From a virus, in IMG/VR virus record IMGVR_UViG_3300021475_000049, positions 1 to 26,796 of that record: 26,796 nt of DNA; one strand, 5' to 3'. This document shows, in pieces, positions 17,155-23,703 of this stretch (position 1 is its first letter; the number at the start of each line of letters is the position of its first letter). The notes under the pieces are model-generated. The model worked only from the letters and a program-made list of their open reading frames with translations. It was not told where the DNA came from and made no database searches. Made by a program: the position numbers and the translations under genes.

Positions 17155-18362
17155 TGGCTGGACTTTTCGATGATCTAATCCCGAAAGCAACACCGCAAGC
17201 GTCCGGTGGGTTGTTCGATGATTTGGTCCCGAAAAGCCAAACACCACTTCCGCCGACACCACCAGCTCTAAACCTCATGGACCCGACGCGGCCGGACGTT
17301 ACGCCGGGGCAAAGTTATCGCGCCAGAATCGACGCTGCATTTGCCGGTGGCGATCAAGCGGAACGCGACAAAGCAATAGCCGCGCTTGGGCCTGATGCTC
17401 AAATGAATGCACTTCCTGGTGTTCTGACCGGCGCGGTTTCCCGAATCGGCGGTCTGCCCGGTGAGATATTGAATACCGTTTCTGGACTTTCGGATTTGAC
17501 GGGCTTTCACGGGCTCGCGCAAGGCATCAGGGATTATTTGCCGCTCCCGAATATGGACCAATTCGGAAACCTCATCGCCGGACAACCTGAAAACGATGAA
17601 GTCACGGCATTCCGCAAGGTGGGGCAGCTCGTTGGGCCAGGGCCTCTCCTAAGAGGCGGCGCTTCGACAGTTGGCACGCTCACAAAGTTGGGCCAGGGCA
17701 AGCCGATTCAAGAGGCGATAAACGCCCACAACGCCGGATTGACGCTAATACCAAGATCGGTCTCGAAAGATGGACAATCCATCGAACAGCAAGCCTTCCA
17801 AGCCGCCAGCGGCAACGTGAAAACGCGTCAGTATTTTTCGCTGAAAAACCGGCCGGTCATAAACGACCTTGCCGCCCAAGATATCGAATTGCCCAAAGGC
17901 ACCACGCGCCTGACTGAAAAGATGATTACCGATCAACGCGCGAAATTCGCGGCGGATAAAGCGGCGATTGTTGACAGTCTGCCAGCCGTCGAAAACGATC
18001 AAACATTCAAGGACGCGATGGCGGCGGTTGGCAATAGGCAAAGCGATGTAGCAAAGGCGTTCCCCCACCTTGCGCACGATCCAGAAATTGAAAAGCTGGC
18101 AACGAGTCCAGATTGGCAGGCCGATTCATACCCGCCACGCGCGGCGGCTGGGCGTGTGAGTATGTTGCGCGACCAAGCCAGCGGCAATCTGAAAGCGATT
18201 GGACCGGGCAATCAGGAAAGACATGCTTTGGGCTTGGCCGAAAAACAGGCGGCGGATGCGCTGGACGATCTTATCGCGCGCAATCTTATAAAAACTCGCC
18301 CAAGGACGACCCTTATTATGGCGCGGCACAGGTCGCGAATTACAAAAAAGCCCGCGAGCTGA
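17154..18362 (+). CDS. Ejection-type protein, N-terminal part, interrupted by frameshift near 18290
   Basis: It starts in a TGATG overlap with the preceding gene. The N-terminus has two copies of the motif GLFDDL(I/V)PK (residues 3-11 and 19-27), frequent at the start of phage internal proteins. Middle parts contain QMNALPGVLTGAVSRIGGLPG and a helical region up to about residue 380 (EKQAADALDDLIARNL). From residue ~380 the frame yields an Arg-rich stretch (KTRPRTTLIMARHRSR) unlike the rest, while the -1 frame gives a continuous, well-composed sequence to 18856. The break falls on five A at 18290-18294. The full protein would be about 567 residues. Whether this is a mutation, an assembly or sequencing error, or programmed frameshifting cannot be told from sequence alone. 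Confidence 0.7.
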   Translation: MAGLFDDLIPKATPQASGGLFDDLVPKSQTPLPPTPPALNLMDPTRPDVTPGQSYRARIDAAFAGGDQAERDKAIAALGPDAQMNALPGVLTGAVSRIGGLPGEILNTVSGLSDLTGFHGLAQGIRDYLPLPNMDQFGNLIAGQPENDEVTAFRKVGQLVGPGPLLRGGASTVGTLTKLGQGKPIQEAINAHNAGLTLIPRSVSKDGQSIEQQAFQAASGNVKTRQYFSLKNRPVINDLAAQDIELPKGTTRLTEKMITDQRAKFAADKAAIVDSLPAVENDQTFKDAMAAVGNRQSDVAKAFPHLAHDPEIEKLATSPDWQADSYPPRAAAGRVSMLRDQASGNLKAIGPGNQERHALGLAEKQAADALDDLIARNLIKTRPRTTLIMARHRSRITKKPAS

Positions 18363-18856
18363 TGGCGAAAACCTACGACATTGCGGATGTGACCGATTTC
18401 ACGACCGGCGACGTAAATGCGCACGCGATCCACAAGCTCTCGGAAAACGGCCGACCGCTCAGCGGCAATCTTGCGAAGCTTGCGGAAGCGGCTGGCAATT
18501 TCCCAGGCTCAACGCAGCCGACACGACTGATTAACGGCATGGAGCATTCGAGCGTGGTAGACTATTACCTGATGACGAATGCCATCGCGCACGGCAATGT
18601 TCCCAGCGCCGTCGCTGTTGCCCTACGGACAGCCGCCCGCCCGTACCTATCATCGAAATTCAATCAAGCGCGGATCATGCAACAGCCGCTTGGTCCCGAA
18701 CCATTGCCCGGTCATCCGTATACGTTCGCGCCCTATCAAGCGCAGGTGCAGGCAGGGGCAAACGCTTCGCGTAACGTCCGTAGCCCGGTGCTTGGCTTGC
18801 GGCATCTCCCGCCGACGTTGAACGCTTTGAACCTTTATCTTGCGGGGCAACAATAA
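18362..18856 (+). CDS. Ejection-type protein, C-terminal part (downstream of frameshift)
   Basis: This is the continuation, in the -1 frame, of the preceding gene; coding character in this frame starts at about 18291 (KNSPKDDPYYGAAQVANYKK), before this ATG. The ATG at 18362 overlaps the upstream stop as TGATG, so separate translation by re-initiation is possible, giving 164 residues. The chain has MAKTYDIADVTDFTTGDVNA and SENGRPLSGNLAKLAEAAGNFPG, a helix-turn pattern I associate with C-terminal regions of phage internal proteins. The end (GHPYTFAPYQAQVQAG, LNALNLYLAGQQ) runs up to the fibre-like gene with no gap. The call as part of one larger protein is more likely than as an independent gene. 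Confidence 0.6.
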   Translation: MAKTYDIADVTDFTTGDVNAHAIHKLSENGRPLSGNLAKLAEAAGNFPGSTQPTRLINGMEHSSVVDYYLMTNAIAHGNVPSAVAVALRTAARPYLSSKFNQARIMQQPLGPEPLPGHPYTFAPYQAQVQAGANASRNVRSPVLGLRHLPPTLNALNLYLAGQQ

Positions 18857-19504
18857 ATGGCGCTTGCTCGCATCAAAGTTTGGGGAACGGAAATCCTCAC
18901 GCCGTTGGATTTGAACACCGAATTCAACAACATCCTCGGCTATCTTAATTCGCTCAGCGGCGGCAGCTCCTACGGTGGCACGTTCAAAGCCGTGAACACC
19001 GGCCTCCAGGCGCAAGACCCGGACGGCTCGAATTATCTGACCTTCCTTCCCGGCAGCAATTTAACGTCCGACCGCAAGCTCACCTTCCTAACCGGCGATG
19101 CCGACGTATCGCTCACAGTTTCAAGCGGCATTGTCGCAACCACAGTGCGCAAGACCAACTGGAACCCGTTCGATGGCAGCTCGCAAGGCATCGTCTATAC
19201 GGGCGTCGATTGCTATTACGTCAAATCCGGCGCGGCGTTTGGCATTAGCGGCAAGGTCACAATCGGCGCAAATGCAAACGGAAACGTCGCCATTATGGGC
19301 GGACTCCCCGGCAGTTCCGACACCAACATTGAAAATTGGACCTGCCTTGTCGGCGTCAGTTCGGGCACCGTCTATATCGGGAAGGTCCATGGCATTGTTG
19401 CGGCCGGGACTTACATGGACTTTTGGAGCCTCGCTGGCGTTCAACTCACGAACGCCAATCTTTCCGGCCTTACCCTTTATTTCAACATTTGCGCAGGAAC
19501 TTGA
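18857..19504 (+). CDS. Putative tail-fibre-like structural protein, 215 aa
   Basis: It starts directly after the previous stop, with GGGG about 9 bases upstream. The N-terminus, MALARIKVWGTEILTPLDLNTEFNNIL, resembles the anchor segment found at the start of short phage fibre proteins. The rest is Gly/Ser/Thr-rich with many beta strands (GTFKAVNTGLQAQDPDG, LTVSSGIVATTVRK, VTIGANANGNVAIMG) and ends in a hydrophobic strand (LSGLTLYFNICAG). It is a likely fibre or fibre-attachment protein with host-range relevance. The length is short for a full receptor-binding fibre, so it may form a trimer with the neighbouring gene at 19683. Confidence 0.65.
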   Translation: MALARIKVWGTEILTPLDLNTEFNNILGYLNSLSGGSSYGGTFKAVNTGLQAQDPDGSNYLTFLPGSNLTSDRKLTFLTGDADVSLTVSSGIVATTVRKTNWNPFDGSSQGIVYTGVDCYYVKSGAAFGISGKVTIGANANGNVAIMGGLPGSSDTNIENWTCLVGVSSGTVYIGKVHGIVAAGTYMDFWSLAGVQLTNANLSGLTLYFNICAGT

Positions 19505-19538
19505 CGCGCCCAGCTCGGCATGATGCGATCTTCATAAG

Positions 19539-19667
19539 ATGGATACGAACCTTGCCATTGCGATTTTGCTCCTTGCCGCCGTCGCGGCCCTCTCCATTTG
19601 GGCTACCCTTCGCGACCGGAAGAAGCCGCCTGACGACGACATCACGACCGACGACACGGCTTGGTGA
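19539..19667 (+). CDS. Small single-pass membrane protein, 42 aa (possible holin-like)
   Basis: A short ORF between two fibre-like genes: MDTNLAIAILLLAAVAALSI, then WATLRDRKK and an acidic tail (PPDDDITTDDTAW). A hydrophobic segment of about 20 residues (5-24) is followed by a basic patch, and the last third is acidic; the layout is N-out/C-in by the positive-inside rule. Single-pass proteins this small can act as holins or as other small membrane effectors. No clear ribosome site is seen and no endolysin is beside it, so the function is uncertain. Coding support comes mainly from the membrane helix with charged flanks and from filling the gap. Confidence 0.5.
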   Translation: MDTNLAIAILLLAAVAALSIWATLRDRKKPPDDDITTDDTAW

Positions 19668-19682
19668 AAAAAGGAGACCCTA

Positions 19683-20123
19683 ATGGTTGGCTATTTTTCA
19701 TCCGGTCAACAATCCTCACCGGGCATTTCCTTCGTGCCGACGCTTTCAGGTGCAAGCGGAGCACCCGACAGCTATTTGCAACGAGTCGGACGATTCACTC
19801 GCGCGGGAAGTCTCGTGCTCGCTTCGTATGGCGTCCAGCTTGCGACCAAAGGAACCTTGACCGGCGCTCTGACGCTCAATCTTCCCGTACCGGCAAATGC
19901 AGTCGCCGTAGGCAACGCCATCATGATGGCAGGCCCAGGCACCGGCTTTCTGTTCGATGCCCCTAATTCCTATGCTTTGGCAGGCGTGTTCGGGGCGAAC
20001 AACCCCGGAAGTTGCACGCTCTATCAAATGGGCTCATCCGGCGCATTTTCCGCGCTAACAGCCGCCAATCTTTCCAATTCGGGTCAGGGCTTTTTCTTTT
20101 CCCTGGTCTACGAAGCGGCCTGA
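19683..20123 (+). CDS. Putative fibre-like structural protein, 146 aa
   Basis: A strong site (AAAGGAG) precedes the ATG. The protein is Gly/Ser/Ala-rich and beta-stranded: SYLQRVGRFTRAGSLVLASYG, then GALTLNLPVPANAVAVG, ending GQGFFFSLVYEAA. The final hydrophobic strand resembles that of the 215-aa gene upstream (GLTLYFNICAG), so the two may be related or form a pair in one fibre. No enzyme motif is visible. A tip or receptor-contact protein is a reasonable guess, and the position at the end of the virion operon agrees. Confidence 0.62.
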   Translation: MVGYFSSGQQSSPGISFVPTLSGASGAPDSYLQRVGRFTRAGSLVLASYGVQLATKGTLTGALTLNLPVPANAVAVGNAIMMAGPGTGFLFDAPNSYALAGVFGANNPGSCTLYQMGSSGAFSALTAANLSNSGQGFFFSLVYEAA

Positions 20124-20308
20124 ATCGTCCCATAGGCGCGCTTGACGCCACGTTTCCGGTAATGCAATTTTCATAGCGGTAGCGTCCGTCAAATCGGCTT
20201 TTGCGCTTTAAGCCTTTGGCGCACGGTTGGCTGATTTGTCCGACAGTTACCCATGGGCCGGGGGGTTGTGGTGGCTCGCTCGGCCCGCCTTTTTCACAGG
20301 GGGCTTAC

Positions 20309-20710
20309 ATGGCGCTAAACCAGCGTGTGACACGTGCAGAACGCGAGCGGCGTCATGGCATCACGACATACCAGCGGGGCAAGGTCCGCGCCTTTGCCGA
20401 AGAAATCGCCGCCGTAACGGGCGCGGACTACGCCTATATCTATGCCGATCTTGAGCGGCGCGTAATGGAGCGCGGCTTTGCGAATTTTAAGGCCATGCGC
20501 GCCCATTGGTTTGACTTGCGAAAGAATGGGAAAGCCCGATTCGACGCCCTGAGCAAAAGCGAAAGAGCGGAATATAAACTCGAAGTCGCTGAACAAATTG
20601 AGGCAGTACAGCAAGGCTGGGAAATCTGGCACCATCGCGGCGGCATTTTTCTTGAACCCCTTAAGAGACCTCGCTTCATCAAATTCTTGGTTGAGCCGTG
20701 GCGGGCTTGA
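20309..20710 (+). CDS. Hypothetical protein, 133 aa, last rightward gene
   Basis: The ATG at 20309 follows AGGGGG by about 7 bases; an in-frame ATG at 20201 has no site and would run through an uncoding-looking stretch. The chain is charged and fully helical (TRAERERRHGITTYQRGKV, FAEEIAAVTGADYAYIYADLERRV, LSKSERAEYKLEVAEQIEAV) with an aromatic end (GWEIWHHRGG). It is followed by the bidirectional terminator. I recognise no family; a small DNA-binding or head protein is possible. The ~185 bases before it have no clear gene; a weak GC hairpin with T-run lies at 20255-20294. Confidence 0.65.
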   Translation: MALNQRVTRAERERRHGITTYQRGKVRAFAEEIAAVTGADYAYIYADLERRVMERGFANFKAMRAHWFDLRKNGKARFDALSKSERAEYKLEVAEQIEAVQQGWEIWHHRGGIFLEPLKRPRFIKFLVEPWRA

Positions 20711-20779
20711 AACACGTTTGGTTCGGTCCTAAATTAAACCGGTCGTTGAGTGCATTGCCCCACTTGGCGCGCGATTGCA

Positions 20780-20820
20780 GAAAAGGCCGTTCCGCTGTCA
20801 CCGTACGGGACGGCCTTTTC
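20780..20820. terminator. Bidirectional Rho-independent terminator
   Basis: GAAAAGGCCGTTCCG (20780-20794) pairs with CGGGACGGCCTTTTC (20806-20820), 15 bp with one G-T pair and an 11-base loop. The A-run on one side and T-run on the other let it end transcription in both directions. It lies between the rightward 133-aa gene and the leftward methyltransferase gene, whose stop codon (20800-20798) is in its loop. Confidence 0.9.
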
Positions 20821-21400
20821 CTTTCAAGGATGACTCCCGCAGCGCGAGTGCGAGGGCATCGAAATCCTTCCAATCCGCGTCCTTCAAGACCTCCCCCCAA
20901 ACGTCGATCACGACCGGCGCGAACAACGCCGCCGCCGCTCGCATCGCGGACACGCCTGAATGCGTGCAGAACAGGGCCACATCGGCGCGGATCAGCCCAG
21001 CGAATTCGTCGGCCGCGCCGAACAGGTACGAGACATTTTTCGGCTTCTCGGAAATCAGCGCCGCGAGGAAGCAAGATGTCCAAACCGGATTGGCTTCGAT
21101 GCAGAACACCCGCTCGGCGTACAAGCCCAAATGGAAGGCCAGGAGGCCGATGCCGCCGCCGACCTCCACGACAACCTTCCCCGTGATCCGGGGCGCGAGC
21201 GATAGCGCTACGGTCGCGGCGGTGGCGTCATCGTAGACCGTGAGAACCGCCGCCGACACGACGCCATGGCGGCGCGAATAGGCGTGTGACGCTTCGCTGC
21301 CTTCGTGCGCCTCATAGACCGAGTCCAGCACGTCTTTGATTGTCGCCGTGCTGGATTCTTGCTGGGACTCTTGCTGGGACTCGGGTGCTATTTCGTTCAT
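20798..21400 (-). CDS. Class I SAM-dependent methyltransferase, 200 aa
   Basis: The ATG at 21400 follows GGGG by about 7 bases; a TTG at 21412 is a weaker choice. After a short disordered N-terminus with a repeated SQQE motif (residues 7-16), a Rossmann-type domain starts near residue 65. It has motif I VVVEVGGGIGLLAFHLG (76-92) with glycines for SAM binding and an acidic residue after strand 2 (E102 in RVFCIEAN) for the ribose. The substrate motif that would mark DNA (NPPY/DPPY) is not present, so protein, small-molecule or RNA substrates are possible. Isolated from the late operon and beside attP, it is a candidate lysogenic-conversion gene. Confidence 0.75.
   Translation of the reverse strand: MNEIAPESQQESQQESSTATIKDVLDSVYEAHEGSEASHAYSRRHGVVSAAVLTVYDDATAATVALSLAPRITGKVVVEVGGGIGLLAFHLGLYAERVFCIEANPVWTSCFLAALISEKPKNVSYLFGAADEFAGLIRADVALFCTHSGVSAMRAAAALFAPVVIDVWGEVLKDADWKDFDALALALRESSLKGKGRPVR
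21359..21382. repeat. Two tandem 12-bp repeats, left of attP core (possible integrase arm sites)
   Basis: TTGCTGGGACTC occurs twice in tandem at 21359-21370 and 21371-21382. A degenerate copy (GTGCTGGATTC) precedes at 21348-21358, and an inverted near-copy (GAGTCCAGCA) lies at 21321-21330. The same 12-mer occurs twice on the other side of the tRNA-like core. The repeats lie inside the methyltransferase N-terminus and encode its SQQE repeat on the minus strand. Confidence 0.8.
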
Positions 21401-21434
21401 ATTCTGCCCCAATTCGTTCTTTTCGGACTCAATG

Positions 21435-21463
21435 ATTTCATGTACTTAGCTGGTAGCCTTCAA
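21435..21463 (-). promoter_or_regulatory. Candidate sigma-70-type promoter for the methyltransferase
   Basis: On the minus strand TTGAAG (21463-21458) and TGAAAT (21440-21435) are 17 bases apart, each matching 4 of 6 consensus bases. The predicted start would be ~28 bases upstream of the methyltransferase ATG. It lies left of the attP core, so it would stay with the gene after integration. Eye-matched, no experimental support. Confidence 0.35.
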
Positions 21464-21481
21464 ATTCGGGACGTGGGGGCC

Positions 21482-21509
21482 GGAGGTTCAAATCCTCTCT
21501 CTCCGACCA
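21482..21509 (+). other. attP core: 3' end of a tRNA gene (T-arm, acceptor strand and CCA)
   Basis: GGAGG (21482-21486) and CCTCT (21494-21498) form a 5-bp T-stem closing a TTCAAAT loop, followed by CTCTCCG (acceptor 3' strand, 21499-21505), A73 and CCA (21507-21509). No matching acceptor 5' strand, D-arm or anticodon arm is found upstream, so this is only a tRNA end, as carried by phages that integrate into tRNA genes. It lies about 400 bases from the integrase stop, in the correct place for attP, and is flanked by direct repeats. The isotype cannot be decided. Confidence 0.8.
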
Positions 21510-21534
21510 ATTAAATCAATGGGTTAGGTGTTTT

Positions 21535-21894
21535 TTATGTTTCCAAACTTTCGCTTGCTGGGACTCCTTGCTGGGACTCGGAAGCCGTTTCTTCGTCCAT
21601 GTTGAAATCCCCAGCGTCATCAGACCCAACAATTTCTTCATCTGGAGACCATTCATTTGGGATTACTTGACCGGCGATCACTCCGGTTGTGGCAACGGTT
21701 TCGATGATGGCCGCAGGCAGAGTGACAGCATAGGCGCGGGCGCGTTCGAAGGTGAAAAATTCCTTGCCGTTTTCCAGATCAGCGGTGAAGCCGTTTTCAT
21801 CAAATTGAGTGAGCGGGTAAACCCTATGCATGGGATGGTGGTGTTTCAGTACATCGGGCACCGTAGGCGCTGGCTTTTGCTTGGTCTTGCTCAT
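21535..21894 (-). CDS. Hypothetical protein, 119 aa, between int and attP
   Basis: The ATG at 21894 follows GGGGAA by 6 bases and sits 12 bases after the integrase stop, so the two are probably co-transcribed. The N-terminal part has His (VLKHHHPMHRVYPLTQ) and aromatic-acid residues (NGKEFFTFERARAYAVTLPAAI); the C-terminal 40 residues are acidic and Ser/Glu-rich (DEEIVGSDDAGDFNMDEETASES) and probably disordered. The last codons contain the 12-bp repeat, giving SESQQGVPASES. I recognise no family. A co-factor in integration or excision is possible from position only. Confidence 0.65.
   Translation of the reverse strand: MSKTKQKPAPTVPDVLKHHHPMHRVYPLTQFDENGFTADLENGKEFFTFERARAYAVTLPAAIIETVATTGVIAGQVIPNEWSPDEEIVGSDDAGDFNMDEETASESQQGVPASESLET
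21555..21579. repeat. Two 12-bp repeats, right of attP core (possible integrase arm sites)
   Basis: TTGCTGGGACTC occurs at 21555-21566 and 21568-21579, in the same orientation as the pair at 21359-21382 and separated by one base. They lie in the C-terminal codons of the leftward 119-aa gene and encode SQQ/ASES-type residues there. Confidence 0.8.
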
Positions 21895-21906
21895 TGAAAG
21901 TTCCCC

Positions 21907-23082
21907 TTAAGCGGCTTTGACAATTTTGAGCGCCGGGTGTTGTCCGGCCTTTTCGATGACTTGCCGTTTGAAATCATCGTCAATCCCAACGTAAAGCGCC
22001 GTCGTCGCGTAGTCGGAATGGCGGGCGAGCTTTTGCGCCCCAAGCGGGTTTGTCTTAGCGATATGCGAAATGTAGGCGGCGCGAACATCGTGCCAGCGCC
22101 ACGTCTCCCCATAGGCTTCCTTGACCTTCGCCATGACGCGCTTCCAAGCGCTTTTGGGTTTTTTGATCGGCTCCCAAGAGTGATTTTTGCCGCGCCGGTA
22201 GGTAATCAGGAATTTGGTCCCGCGCTCTTTCGCTTGGTCTACCAACGCCTGCATAAAAGCCATGTCGTCGGCCGTGCCGGGTAGAAATTCGTCCTCTTTG
22301 TCTTTGACCCTTTCGGCCCGCAAATTGACGCCGCCTTTCTCGAAATCGACATCGGAAATTGTCAGCGAGAAAATTTCGCCGCGCCGAAATCCGAAACGGA
22401 GACTCGCGCCGAACGCTTCCCCGGCATGTTTCGCGAGGTTCTCCAAGAGCCAGCCGCAAATGACGGTGGGCACCGGGCGCGGTTTGCGCTTGTCCTTTTT
22501 CTGATGCGGGACGGTCGGCGGCTCTTTCAGGACACGTTCCTTTGTTGCTTCATCGCGAAGCAATGCCGCGCGCTCAACAATTTGAGCCAAGACTCCAAGA
22601 TACAGATTGATTGTCGCTGGCCTCAGTTTCTTGCCGCTATCCTTCCATTTGCGGGCGTTCACCGGATCATGCGGCTTGAGCTTTGGCCCGCCATGCCATC
22701 GTTTGATTGTTCTTATTTTCAGGTGGGTTACGAAATCATCGACTCTGATTTGCGTAAGCGCCGACGTGACAGATGACTCGGCACCAAAGAACTGAAGGAT
22801 TTCCTTTTCATAGACTTCGATGTTTTTCGCGCGGGCTTGCCCTTCCCATGTCGGATGCAGGGCGGCGACAATATCCGCGATGATGGATTCGCCAGCCTTG
22901 GCGATCTTCGGGGCCATCCGCGCTGCAACGCGGACGGTTTCCTCAACCGCGTCGGCTTCGCGCTTCGTTGTGGCGAGCTGTTTCGTGACCGGGTGAACGG
23001 CGGCACGCGGCCCGTAGCGTCGGCCGTCCAGCTCGAATTCGTACTGCCATTTTTTGCGCTTTTTATCGAAAAACGTTGTCAT
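21907..23082 (-). CDS. int: Tyrosine-type site-specific integrase, 391 aa
   Basis: Phage integrases recombine attP with attB by a phosphotyrosine intermediate. The catalytic set is present: R234 in GFRRGE, H331 and R334 in WHDVR, H355 in ARHSDY and the nucleophile Y364 in TALYVG. Residues ~1-60 contain a short arm-binding-like domain (KKRKKWQYEFELDGRRYGP), and ~65-185 form the core-binding SAM-like helices (TWEGQARAKNIEVYEKEILQFFG). The ATG at 23082 is used because AGGGGC lies upstream; an in-frame TTG at 23124 is unlikely. Length is normal for the family. It lies about 400 bases from the attP core and downstream of an excisionase-like gene, so both steps of lysogeny are encoded here. Confidence 0.92.
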   Translation of the reverse strand: MTTFFDKKRKKWQYEFELDGRRYGPRAAVHPVTKQLATTKREADAVEETVRVAARMAPKIAKAGESIIADIVAALHPTWEGQARAKNIEVYEKEILQFFGAESSVTSALTQIRVDDFVTHLKIRTIKRWHGGPKLKPHDPVNARKWKDSGKKLRPATINLYLGVLAQIVERAALLRDEATKERVLKEPPTVPHQKKDKRKPRPVPTVICGWLLENLAKHAGEAFGASLRFGFRRGEIFSLTISDVDFEKGGVNLRAERVKDKEDEFLPGTADDMAFMQALVDQAKERGTKFLITYRRGKNHSWEPIKKPKSAWKRVMAKVKEAYGETWRWHDVRAAYISHIAKTNPLGAQKLARHSDYATTALYVGIDDDFKRQVIEKAGQHPALKIVKAA

Positions 23083-23097
23083 GCTTGCCCCTGTGCA

Positions 23098-23107
23098 TAA
23101 TGCATTA
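23098..23107. promoter_or_regulatory. Palindrome TAATGCATTA upstream of int, possible operator
   Basis: A perfect 10-bp palindrome lies 16 bases upstream of the int ATG, in the 52-base gap between int and the excisionase-like gene. A weak promoter-like pair for int is next to it on the minus strand: TTGACT (23138-23133) and TACGGT (23114-23109), 18 bases apart. A binding site for a repressor or excisionase is possible, but a chance palindrome of this length is not rare. Confidence 0.3.
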
Positions 23108-23134
23108 AACCGTATGGGAACCAAGGTTAGGGAG

Positions 23135-23443
23135 TCAAGGTAACAGTCCTTTGCGCTTCAGATAGTCTATGGAAGCGGCATGGGCGGCTTTCGTGGCTCG
23201 GCTGGGTTTTGGCCGATTGGCTGGCGTTCCGCGCTTGACTGGCCTTGTCTGCCGGTCCTGATAGGCGGCAACGGAGTCTAGGTAAACCCGCACGCCGCGC
23301 TTGCCGATGGTATGAGTCTCAAGTTCACCGGCCGCAATCAACCGGCGAATCGCGCTTGCATCCGTGTCCAAATCTTTCGCGACCGTCTTAATGCGGGCGC
23401 TTGGGCGGCGCGGCGCTTCGTTTGTTTCGGTTACGAGACGCAT
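23135..23443 (-). CDS. Excisionase-like HTH protein, 102 aa
   Basis: Residues ~17-62 match a MerR/excisionase-type winged helix-turn-helix: RIKTVAKDLDTDASAIRRLI, then AAGELETHTIGKRGVRVYLDSVAAYQD, with the second helix reading DNA and the wing from THTIGKRGVRVYL. The C-terminal 40 residues are basic and Pro/Lys-rich. Position directly before int in the same direction fits an excisionase (recombination directionality factor) that bends DNA at the attachment site. It may instead be a small regulator of the int operon. The ATG lies 3 bases after the previous gene's stop, so translation is coupled. Confidence 0.75.
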   Translation of the reverse strand: MRLVTETNEAPRRPSARIKTVAKDLDTDASAIRRLIAAGELETHTIGKRGVRVYLDSVAAYQDRQTRPVKRGTPANRPKPSRATKAAHAASIDYLKRKGLLP

Positions 23444-23446
23444 CGC

Positions 23447-23701
23447 TCACGCATGCCCCTTGATGTCTTGGTGCCCTTCGAAGTAGGCGATTTGTTCCTT
23501 GAACATGGCGATGATGTCGGCGCGATTACCGTTGGAAATGTAGTTGCATCGGCAATTGCCGGTCGCGTCGAACGGAAAAACCAGAAGCACGAATCCGACC
23601 TCGCGCTCTGACGCATCTGGATTGAAGCTTTCGTCCAGCCTACGGGCGATTTCGAGCATCCGTTCACGGAACTTCGATTCAATCGGTTTGTCGCCAATCA
23701 T
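23447..23701 (-). CDS. Conserved small phage protein, 84 aa
   Basis: The ATG at 23701 follows GAGGGAG by about 7 bases; the frame extends to 23803 without a site. The sequence has FVLLVFPFDATGNCRCNYISNG and RADIIAMFKEQIAYFEGHQ, a pattern I recall from small phage proteins of alphaproteobacteria near recombination genes, but no function is known. Two Cys (CRC) are close together in a likely beta-hairpin, and the C-terminal helix is amphipathic. It lies directly before the excisionase-like gene. Confidence 0.75.
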   Translation of the reverse strand: MIGDKPIESKFRERMLEIARRLDESFNPDASEREVGFVLLVFPFDATGNCRCNYISNGNRADIIAMFKEQIAYFEGHQDIKGHA

Positions 23702-23703
23702 CG

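Noticed and set aside
18113-18361. Start of the -1-frame ORF at 18113
   Set aside because: Up to about 18290 this frame is a shadow of the ejection-type gene; it becomes protein-like only after the A-run.
20255-20294. Terminator-like GC hairpin with T-run before the 133-aa gene
   Set aside because: Only a 6-bp stem with a loop of about 20 bases and a three-base gap before the T-run; too weak to list as a feature.
21430-21509. Complete tRNA gene
   Set aside because: The T-arm and acceptor 3' strand are good, but no acceptor 5' strand complementary to CTCTCCG is found upstream, and D and anticodon arms do not form, so only the 3' end is present.
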